Origin: a candidate division FCPU426 bacterium
GTDB lineage: Bacteria > Oederibacteriota > Muellerivitia > Muellerivitales > Muellerivitaceae
NCBI GenBank assembly: GCA_003152075.1
Contig: PLZG01000099.1
Location: 1-57,410 of the forward strand
DNA: 57,410 nucleotides
Direction of reading: 5' to 3'
Position 1 is the stretch's first letter, and each line of letters starts with the position of its first letter. The notes beneath the pieces were generated by a model. The model worked only from the letters and a program-made list of their open reading frames with translations, ran no database searches and had not been told where the DNA came from. Below are positions 1-6,329 of this stretch, one piece after another. A program made the translations under genes and the position numbers.

Positions 1-2
1 TG

Positions 3-2327
3 GGCCGCTACATGCTGAAGGAGGGGAACAAGGTCGGTTTTGAGGTGGAGGGTTATGACAAGGCCAAGCCCCTCGTGATTGACCCCATCCTGGATTATTC
101 CACTTACCTGGGCGGGAGCGGCGGGGACCTGGCCTTTGGCGTGGCGGCGGATTCGTCGGGGGACGCCTATGTCACCGGCCTTACCCAGTCCGCCAACTTT
201 CCAACGCAAGGTTCTCTCCAATCCTTCGCGGGGAACCAGGACGCCTTTATCACCGAGTTTGACCCCTCCGGCACCGCCCTGGTCTTTTCCGACTACCTGG
301 GTGGAAACGCTTCCCTAAGTCCATACCCTTCTACTATGGGCTGGTCCATTGCCTTGGATGCCTCGGGTGATATTTTCGTAACAGGCCAAACCAATTCCAC
401 CGATTTTCCCACCACCTCCAACGCGGTTCAGGCTACTTTGAATGCCGTCGTAAACAACAACAACGCCTTCGTGACTAAGCTCCCGCCGGGGGGTGGCGCC
501 TTGGACTACTCCACTTACCTGGGTGGTTCCGGATCTGACTACGGTTATGCGATCGCCGTGGACTCTTGCGAAAATATGTACATTGCGGGGTCGACTACCT
601 CCTCCAATTTCCCTTTGCTCAACCCTATCCAAAGCACCCTTGCCCCTACTTCGGGCGGCAATGCCTTCGTCACTAAGATCAACGCCGGGGGGGCCTTGGC
701 CTATTCAACTTTTCTCGGCGGCAGCGGAAACAGCGGGGACGGAGGCTATGCCATCGCGGTGGACGGTAGCCACGACGCCTGGGTGGCGGGCTATACGGCT
801 TCGCCCGACTTCCCCACCGTCAACGCCTTCCAGCCCACGTTCGGAGGCAATAGCAACAGCTTTATCACCGAGGTCAACGCGGCCGGCACCACCTGGGCCT
901 ATTCCACCTACCTCGGCGGCTTGTCACAAACCAGCACCGCGGGGGATTTTTGCTTCGGCATCGCCTTGGACGGAAGCCGGAACGTTTACGTGACGGGACT
1001 CACCACCTCGTCGAATTTTCCCACCCTGAACGCCATCCAACCAACCTACACGGATACCTCTGGGGGTGGGCAGGGGGGGGAGGCTTTCGTGTCCGAGCTG
1101 GCCGCTGGAGGGGCGTCGCTGGTCTATTCCACCTATTTGGGGGGAACCGGAAACCCGTATGCCATCAGCGGCGACCAAGCGAATGGTATCCAGGTGGATG
1201 GAAGCGGAAATGCCTATGTGGCGGGCTACACCGGCTCCGGTGATTTCCCGACGGTCAACCCCCTCCAATCGTCCAATTTAGAATTTGCAGTGGGGAATAA
1301 CACCGCCTTCGTGACCAAAGTGGCGGCGGGAGGAACGTCCTATCTTTTCTCTACCTACTGGGGCGGCTCGTATGAAGATGGGGCGAACGGTGTGGCCTTG
1401 GACTTAGCGGACAATATCTACGTCGCGGGCTATGCCCGATCCAAGGACTTCCCCACGCAGAGCCCTTACCAGGCGGTTTTCGGAGGGGCCCAGGATGGCT
1501 TTGTTGTGAAGATTGCCCAGCCCCCCAACAACGTGCCGGGCACGAATCCGGTGGTGCAGGTTGGCTCCACCTCTCCACCCCCCTCCAGCACGACGGTGGG
1601 GCAGGGGGCCACCAATGTGCCGGTGTTGAAACTGAGCGTTTCCAACCAAAGCGTGGAAACGGTGCAATTGACCGGCGCGACCTTGACCGAATCGGGGACA
1701 GGCCTTGCTTCCACGGGAATCGCCTCCTTAACGGTTTACGCGATCGTGGGCGGATCACCCGTGTCCATAGGGCAGGTTTCTTCGCCTTTTGCCTCGTCCA
1801 ACAGCACGACGGTGCCCCTGCCCAACCTTACTCTTCCTCCCTCATCCGCGCAGACCATCCTGGTGATTTTTAACTTCAGTCCCACGGCTTCCCTGGGCAC
1901 TTATATTTTAAGCCTTGCCAATTCCTGCGCGTTATCCGGCCGGGGCTTGACCTCGGGCAAGAGCATCCAGGTGGCGGGAGCGCCGGTGAACGGGGCGGTC
2001 TTGACGGTGGGCCTACCCACGCCCACGCCCGTGATCAACCACCTCACGATCGGGAACCCTTACCCCAACCCCGTCACCGGCCCGGGGCTCCTTTCCATAC
2101 CCGTCACCGCCCCCGCGGGTTCCACGGCCACTTGGACCATCTATACCCTCGGATTCCGGAAGATATACGGGCAAAGCCAGCCAATCCCTGGCAATTACGG
2201 GACTTTATCCTGGGACCTGCTGGACAAATGGGGTGTCCCCGTGTCCAACGGGCTCTATTACATCCGGGTCAATGTCCTGGGCCTGGATTCGGGATCGCGG
2301 ATCGTGAAGGTCCTGGTGATCCGGTAA
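3..2327 (+). CDS. SBBP beta-propeller surface protein with FlgD-like C-terminus (5' partial)
   Basis: The gene begins upstream of the window: the frame is already open at base 3 and no signal peptide is present, so the ATG at 12 is probably internal. About seven copies of a ~60-residue SBBP-type unit fill the first ~500 residues, with landmarks STYLGG, AYVTG or VAGYT, DFPT and AFVTKV. An Ig-like stretch follows, and the last ~85 residues start at NPYPNPV and end GLYYIRV...KVLVIR, a FlgD-like/T9SS-type C-terminal module also found in three other genes of the window. Proteins of this design are exported and usually displayed on the cell surface, where the propeller is thought to bind ligands; the ligand cannot be read here. 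The gene is followed by a 280-bp spacer and is probably monocistronic. Confidence 0.85.
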   Translation, partial: GRYMLKEGNKVGFEVEGYDKAKPLVIDPILDYSTYLGGSGGDLAFGVAADSSGDAYVTGLTQSANFPTQGSLQSFAGNQDAFITEFDPSGTALVFSDYLGGNASLSPYPSTMGWSIALDASGDIFVTGQTNSTDFPTTSNAVQATLNAVVNNNNAFVTKLPPGGGALDYSTYLGGSGSDYGYAIAVDSCENMYIAGSTTSSNFPLLNPIQSTLAPTSGGNAFVTKINAGGALAYSTFLGGSGNSGDGGYAIAVDGSHDAWVAGYTASPDFPTVNAFQPTFGGNSNSFITEVNAAGTTWAYSTYLGGLSQTSTAGDFCFGIALDGSRNVYVTGLTTSSNFPTLNAIQPTYTDTSGGGQGGEAFVSELAAGGASLVYSTYLGGTGNPYAISGDQANGIQVDGSGNAYVAGYTGSGDFPTVNPLQSSNLEFAVGNNTAFVTKVAAGGTSYLFSTYWGGSYEDGANGVALDLADNIYVAGYARSKDFPTQSPYQAVFGGAQDGFVVKIAQPPNNVPGTNPVVQVGSTSPPPSSTTVGQGATNVPVLKLSVSNQSVETVQLTGATLTESGTGLASTGIASLTVYAIVGGSPVSIGQVSSPFASSNSTTVPLPNLTLPPSSAQTILVIFNFSPTASLGTYILSLANSCALSGRGLTSGKSIQVAGAPVNGAVLTVGLPTPTPVINHLTIGNPYPNPVTGPGLLSIPVTAPAGSTATWTIYTLGFRKIYGQSQPIPGNYGTLSWDLLDKWGVPVSNGLYYIRVNVLGLDSGSRIVKVLVIR

Positions 2328-2331
2328 AGTT

Positions 2332-2502
2332 CTAAATGGAGTAAATCATTTTATGGATAAAAAAGGTTGAACAACATTGCCAGGGAAGGGTTCTCCATTG
2401 GCGCGGGAAACCGCCGTTACCATCGAATACCTCCACCAAATTAGCCGCATTGTTGGCAACGTAAACTTGTCCTTGGCTGTCCAGGGTGATTCCCGTTAAA
2501 TA
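2332..2502 (-). pseudogene. Fragment of an NHL-type beta-propeller gene
   Basis: Read on the - strand from 2502, about 34 codons encode a recognisable NHL unit (GITLDSQGQVYVANN, then VEVFDGNGGFP). The frame is closed by TAA just upstream and by TAG at 2334-2332, with no start codon or ribosome binding site. It looks like debris of a propeller gene of the kind abundant in this region. The match is short, so confidence is limited. Confidence 0.4.
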
Positions 2503-2547
2503 GTCTTATAGGCCCTTTTGAATTTGTGCTGAACATACCATTAGCAC

Positions 2548-2575
2548 CTGTCCACGACGGGGGTCCGTTGTGGAC
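2548..2575. repeat. Imperfect hairpin upstream of the toxin-antitoxin operon
   Basis: GTCCACGACG and CGTTGTGGAC form a 10-bp stem with one G-T wobble around a 6-base loop. The 12 bases TCCACGACGGGG at 2551-2562 recur at 3397-3408, just past the toxin gene, so the toxin-antitoxin pair lies between two short direct repeats. The hairpin could act as a terminator, but no T-run follows. Confidence 0.4.
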
Positions 2576-2599
2576 AACTAAGAAGTCAATAATCAATAC

Positions 2600-2628
2600 T
2601 TGCCACGGTGAAACTTTGGGCATATAAT
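2600..2628 (+). promoter_or_regulatory. Sigma70-type promoter of the toxin-antitoxin operon
   Basis: TTGCCA (2600-2605) and a consensus TATAAT (2623-2628) are separated by exactly 17 bp. The -10 box touches the first operator palindrome, as expected for an autoregulated toxin-antitoxin promoter. Confidence 0.75.
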
Positions 2629-2646
2629 GTACATCATCATGTACAT
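2627..2646. promoter_or_regulatory. Paired palindromic operator (TGTACA cores) for the Phd/YefM antitoxin
   Basis: Two copies of the perfect palindrome ATGTACAT lie at 2627-2634 and 2639-2646, centred 12 bp apart on about the same DNA face. The core TGTACA is the one described for YefM-YoeB operators. The position, overlapping the -10 box and ending 12 bases before the antitoxin start, fits autorepression by the antitoxin or the complex. Operator identity is inferred from motif and position. Confidence 0.7.
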
Positions 2647-2658
2647 AAGGAATCGCTC

Positions 2659-2940
2659 ATGACCTCAGCCAGCTTTACCATTGCACAGGCCCGATCCCAT
2701 TTTCCCGGGCTCATCCACGATGCGGAAAAAGGGAAGCCGGTGGAGATAACCCGGCGGGGGAAACCCGTTGCCGTCCTGGTATCGGTGGATGCCTACCGGC
2801 ATTTGACCGCTCCCCGTCTCGGGTTTTGGGACGTCGTTACGACCTTTCACGGGCGCATCAAGGCGAGTAAGGCCGGTTTGGAACCTAAAGATTTCCAGGG
2901 GATCCGTGAAACCGGACCCGGAAGGGAATTTAATTGGTGA
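2659..2940 (+). CDS. Type II antitoxin, Phd/YefM family
   Basis: A 93-residue DNA-binding antitoxin. The ITRRGKPVAVLVS segment followed by DAYRHL is the typical Phd/YefM fold signature, and the C-terminal third would be the toxin-neutralising tail. ATG 2659 is preferred over an ATG 51 bases upstream because AAGGA precedes it at a normal distance and because the earlier start would lie inside the promoter. The stop TGA overlaps the GTG start of the PIN-domain gene, which indicates coupled translation. The protein should repress its own promoter through the TGTACA palindromes just upstream. Confidence 0.88.
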   Translation: MTSASFTIAQARSHFPGLIHDAEKGKPVEITRRGKPVAVLVSVDAYRHLTAPRLGFWDVVTTFHGRIKASKAGLEPKDFQGIRETGPGREFNW

Positions 2941-3368
2941 CTCCCCGGTACTTGTTAGACACCAATGTTGTTTCGGAAGCGGCTCGGGTAAAACCAAATC
3001 TCAACGTGATGAGAAGGCTTCAGCGGCACAAAGACGAACTGGTAATCGCAAGCATCGTTTGGCATGAACTCGTCTTCGGTTGCGACCGCTTGCCACCCTC
3101 CGAAAAACGGAGCCTTTTAGAGGGATTCCTTTCGGAATTAGCAAACTCCTCCATGCTCATTTTCCCTTATGACACGGAAGCGGCTGCTTGGCACGGCAGG
3201 GAGCGTGCCCGTTTATCCCGGCTGGGACTTACACCGGCTTTCGCGGATGGGCAGATTGCTTCCATCGCGAAAGTCCATGATTTGATCCTGGTCACCAACA
3301 ACATCCGGAATTACCGCCATTTCGATCAACTGAAGATGGAGAATTGGCACGGCATGGTTAAAAAATAA
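2937..3368 (+). CDS. vapC: Type II toxin, VapC-like PIN-domain ribonuclease
   Basis: A 143-residue PIN-domain protein. Metal-binding acidic residues are visible in LLDTNVVSE near the N-terminus, in WHELVFG, and in FADGQIA, followed by the common LVTNNIRNYRHF tail. VapC toxins are Mg-dependent RNases that cut tRNA or rRNA; the target here is unknown. GTG 2937 overlaps the antitoxin stop (GTGA) and has GAAGGGA upstream; a TTG one codon earlier is possible. Pairing a Phd/YefM antitoxin with a PIN toxin is a common mixed arrangement. All catalytic landmarks are present, so the pair looks intact. Confidence 0.9.
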   Translation: MTPRYLLDTNVVSEAARVKPNLNVMRRLQRHKDELVIASIVWHELVFGCDRLPPSEKRSLLEGFLSELANSSMLIFPYDTEAAAWHGRERARLSRLGLTPAFADGQIASIAKVHDLILVTNNIRNYRHFDQLKMENWHGMVKK

Positions 3369-3671
3369 AAATTGGTGAAGTCGCTGTTATAGGTTTTCCA
3401 CGACGGGGACCCTGAGGTTACAATAATTTCCCACCTTTTGACCCTTTCCTCGATTTTCTTTGAACCTTTTCCCGTGGCTCATTTCGCCGGCCCTGGGCCT
3501 AAAATTCCGAATTTCGACAGAAGAAGCGGGGGAGAGGGGGCGATGTGCAAGGAGAAGTCATCTGGCAAATACCGGTTGATATAGGGGTAAAAAGCTCGAT
3601 TTTCCGTGGAATAAACTCCCATTGAAACTCACTATACAAGGAGAGAAGAACAAAACTATTCAGGGGTGCCC
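3369..3671. other. Spacer after the toxin-antitoxin pair
   Basis: No gene is supported here. The spacer holds a 12-base copy (3397-3408) of the TCCACGACGGGG motif found upstream of the antitoxin. A purine-rich AAGGAGAG at 3640-3647 lies too far upstream to serve the lipoprotein start at 3672. No convincing promoter pair was found. Confidence 0.4.
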
Positions 3672-3902
3672 ATGAAACGGCTTATTTTATTGCTCGTCTC
3701 ATCCTTTTTATTCCTGCCGAATGGTTGTGCCAAATTAATATCATTGCCTTCCGCCCCGGCACCAACCTCATCCATTTTTTGGAATTCCGCTTATGTGACA
3801 AGGTCCGCCTGCTACACGGGCGGTGTCCCCTATTGCGGGAGCTTTGACGCGGGAGTGACTTTGTCGGTCAACGGTCACATTAAGGCAGGACCTATTGGAT
3901 AG
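3672..3902 (+). pseudogene. Truncated lipoprotein interrupted by an AT-rich island
   Basis: ATG 3672, preceded by AGGGG, opens a frame with a typical lipoprotein signal (MKRLILLLVSS, lipobox LPNGC) and about 50 residues of mature chain. The frame stops at 3902 soon after a sharp change in base composition near 3880, where an ATPase fragment in another frame begins. The simplest reading is that the downstream half of a lipoprotein gene was replaced by foreign DNA. The mature part resembles no family I can name. It could still be expressed as a short lipoprotein. Confidence 0.55.
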
Positions 3903-4659
3903 GGTTATTAGATTGACTCGAGAGGTTGGTTTTCAAGAGGAGAAGTATCGAAGTTTTTACCTTAGTATTCGATGGTCCAACAAGCAATTGATGGAGTTGT
4001 TGAATTTAAGAGTTCGGAAACTTATTAGTCGGATATATACAAAAGGTCAGGTTTCGTACCAAGATGTTTTTCCAGAGCATGTTGGGAAAACTTCCGTTGA
4101 TGATTATCTTGGAAAAATGACTCTAAATAGACCAAGAGACATATTGGAATTTTTGAATTATTGCATTGAAGCATCCTTAGATAATCCTGAAATTAGTATG
4201 GCCGCGATTAAAAAGGCCGAGGCAAAATACTCAGAATCGCGATTTAGGTCATTGGCAGACGAATGGTATGGGGATTATCCTCAGTTATTAAATTATGCTT
4301 CTTATTTTTTGAAAGGTCGACCGACATTTTTTCTCGCTCAAGATATTACTGATGAACAAATACAAAATTTGTGTTTGGAAATTGCTGTGAATTTGGATGC
4401 CCGCAGTGATTTGCTTTATGGAAAGGCGCGGGAAGTTGCTGAGCTCAAAATTAAACCAGAGATATTTCGATCTGAAATTCTAAATATTTTTTATAAAGTT
4501 GGCCTAATAGGAATAAAAACATCAAACCTTACATCCGTTGCATGGTCTTTTCGTGATGAGGGCTTAATAATACGAAGCTCCGAAATAAATGAAGGTTCAA
4601 AAATTCACCTTTGCCCAGTTTTCTATCGAGTACTTAATATTTCAGAAAGAGTTCTTTGA
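3895..4659 (+). pseudogene. C-terminal remnant of a P-loop ATPase (Sll1717-like)
   Basis: About 254 residues resemble the C-terminal helical part of large STAND/Sll1717-type P-loop ATPases: LRQDLLDRV just upstream of and into the frame, then SIRWSNKQLMELLNLRV, RPRDILEFLNY and AEAKYSESR. The Walker A and B regions are missing. The frame opens after a TGA at 3856-3858, and homology seems to start near 3880 inside the truncated lipoprotein gene. The only start is a TTG at 3895 with no ribosome binding site. The sequence is clearly AT-richer than the flanks. Such ATPases often occur in defence islands, and a DUF4145 gene follows. Family assignment is from memory of the fold pattern. Confidence 0.55.
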
Positions 4660-4709
4660 TTTTTTTGAAAAAGATTAAACGAAAAAATTGACAAGTAAGG
4701 CGGTTACAA

Positions 4710-5321
4710 ATGCCTCAACTTAATCTTCAGAATTTAGATCTCCCCAAATGCCCTCATTGCTTTGTAAACAAACCAAATTTGTTTTCAATTCAACGAGCAG
4801 AAACGACTAATCATACTGGCAAGAATAAAAGGTTTTGGAATTTTTATGCTTGTAGACATTGTGGGGGTGTAGTTACTGCTTGGGCCGTAGCTATAGATCA
4901 AAACATTCAAGAAATGTTTCCGACGCCCGAGTTGGTCAACGAAGTTATTCCTAACCCGGCTAGGTCGTATCTACTCCAATGTCAGTCAAGCTTACATGCA
5001 CCTTCGGGGGCGGTCATGTTGGCGGCTAGTGCGGTTGATGCAATGTTGAAAATAAAAGGATATAAGGACGGGTCGTTATATGAACGAATAAAAAAGGCCA
5101 CAGAAGATCATTTAATAACCGCAGAAATTGAAAAATGGGCGCATGAAGTGCGGTTAGACGCAAACGATCAACGGCATGCTGACGAAAAAGCACCCCTGCC
5201 GGACCAAAATGATGCTGAGAAATGTTTAGACTTTAGTTTGGCACTAAGTGAATATTTATTTGTGTTGCCAAGTCGCGTTACTCGTGGAATAGAAAACACT
5301 GTTAAAAAATCCCCTCAATGA
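4710..5321 (+). CDS. DUF4145 domain protein with N-terminal zinc ribbon
   Basis: A 203-residue soluble protein. CPHC near residue 14 and CRHCG near residue 49 would form a zinc ribbon. The second half has the DUF4145 pattern: ARSYLLQCQSSLHA, AASAVDAMLKIKG, then WAHEVRLDANDQRHAD. DUF4145 occurs alone or fused to nucleases and helicases in defence and mobile loci; its biochemical role is unknown. The gene is AT-rich like the ATPase remnant 50 bases upstream, so both probably arrived together. The frame itself is intact, although its partner is broken. Confidence 0.75.
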   Translation: MPQLNLQNLDLPKCPHCFVNKPNLFSIQRAETTNHTGKNKRFWNFYACRHCGGVVTAWAVAIDQNIQEMFPTPELVNEVIPNPARSYLLQCQSSLHAPSGAVMLAASAVDAMLKIKGYKDGSLYERIKKATEDHLITAEIEKWAHEVRLDANDQRHADEKAPLPDQNDAEKCLDFSLALSEYLFVLPSRVTRGIENTVKKSPQ

Positions 5322-5570
5322 AGAAAGACGGGTTTAGGTTTTTAATTTAAACTCTGAACATTGGGGCCAGGCAATCTACCTTCGCTAAAGCTTCGGTTGA
5401 CAAGCCAATTAAGGGACCAAGGTGCCAACACATTACATTTTAGAATTTCCCCGCCCTCCCGCGATCCATCCCCGTTTTTCCAACCCTTTTGGGTTTTAAT
5501 CATTACCCTCCTTAAGCCATAGAACTGTAATCCGGTAGGGTGGAAGAGAATAACTTAATCATACCTATTG
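5322..5570. repeat. Intergenic mosaic repeat, copy A
   Basis: Two modules of a dispersed repeat are visible: TTTAGAATTTCCCC and CCCGCGATCC around 5438-5468, matched at 11016 and 16974, and a TTCCAACCCTTTTGG stretch around 5478-5520, matched at 11069 and 18535. No gene is supported. Confidence 0.55.
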
Positions 5571-5666
5571 TCAGGGGAGGGGCTCGCCCAGAGGCTTGCC
5601 CTTTTGGGCGGCTTCGATATCCGCCTTGGGGATGCGGATGAGGTCCAAGAAAGCGCTGCTCAGGGG
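5571..5666 (-). pseudogene. Duplicated 3' end of the neighbouring GT39 gene
   Basis: These ~96 bases match 6330-6427, the last ~30 codons of the glycosyltransferase gene 760 bp away, with only about five differences and the same stop codon. On the - strand it still reads FLDLIRIPKADIEAA...GEPLP. No start exists, so this is a fragment. It abuts the stop codon of the lipoprotein gene at 5667. Confidence 0.8.
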
Positions 5667-6077
5667 TTATGGCCCGGTGATAATTATATTTCCGCAGAAA
5701 TTGTTATCATTGTTAAGGACAACCGTATAATTATAACCGCCCATAGTGTTGAAACTGACGTTTTGGGTGGTGGGTGGGCTACTGGATGTCCCGAAACCAC
5801 AATTGTTTTGACCGGAACAGCTATTGTTGCCATTGCCAACACTGCCGCTTGTTGAAAAATTTAACGTATGTTTACCGGCCGGAATGTTTTGATAGGTCCA
5901 AGAAGTGCCGGTCACATTTTCTTGGCTTGCTCCATCCAGGGTGACATAGACGTTACAACTGTGGTTGTTTACATTGCTTACTACGATGGTGCAGTCGGAA
6001 ATATTGGGATAATAGCAAGCCGTTATCAACACCGGGATAGACACCAACAGGAACCAGAAAATAAACTTTTCTTTCAC
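5667..6077 (-). CDS. Small lipoprotein of unknown function
   Basis: About 136 residues. GTG 6077 is chosen because GGAGG (6090-6086 on the - strand) lies 8 bases upstream; an ATG at 6092 would overlap that Shine-Dalgarno. The N-terminus KEKFIFWFLLVS with lipobox ITAC predicts a lipoprotein. The mature part is rich in Asn, Ser and Thr with scattered Cys (NHSCNVYV, SCSGQNNCGFG), suggesting a small beta-rich extracytoplasmic domain, possibly with disulfides. No family recognised. The stop codon coincides with the start of a duplicated glycosyltransferase fragment, so the original C-terminus may have been altered by that rearrangement. Confidence 0.7.
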   Translation of the reverse strand: MKEKFIFWFLLVSIPVLITACYYPNISDCTIVVSNVNNHSCNVYVTLDGASQENVTGTSWTYQNIPAGKHTLNFSTSGSVGNGNNSCSGQNNCGFGTSSSPPTTQNVSFNTMGGYNYTVVLNNDNNFCGNIIITGP

Positions 6078-6329
6078 AGCCACAACCTCCATTGAAAATT
6101 TGGGATGGATTTAGTTTAGCCGAGGGGCTCCACACGGGCACCAATTTCATTTTTCTGTGAAATTGGCACACCCAAGGCTTGCCCCTCAGCTTGAGGCCTC
6201 GTGGCAGGGGTTTTGCCCATGGATTGCGACGCGGCGACTTTCAGGGGAATGGGACTAGTCCCTAAAAATCCCCCTTGTTTTGACGCTTTAGCCAGGCCAA
6301 AAGTTCCCCCGTAACCCCTTAATAGATGG
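6078..6329. repeat. Spacer with variable-stem hairpin, copy F
   Basis: CCAATTTCA (6141-6149) pairs with TGAAATTGG (6158-6166) around an 8-base loop and is followed by CACACCCAAGGCTT. The same tail follows a hairpin with a different stem at 9205-9231. No gene is supported in the spacer. Confidence 0.6.

Noticed and set aside
3895-4659. Intact small protein starting at TTG 3895
   Set aside because: There is no ribosome site, similarity to the ATPase C-terminal region extends upstream of the TTG, and the expected N-terminal P-loop part is missing, so a remnant is the better reading.
5568-5855. Open + strand frame of 95 codons
   Set aside because: It runs across the duplicated GT39 fragment and the antisense of the lipoprotein gene, whose - strand frame has a signal peptide, lipobox and ribosome site.
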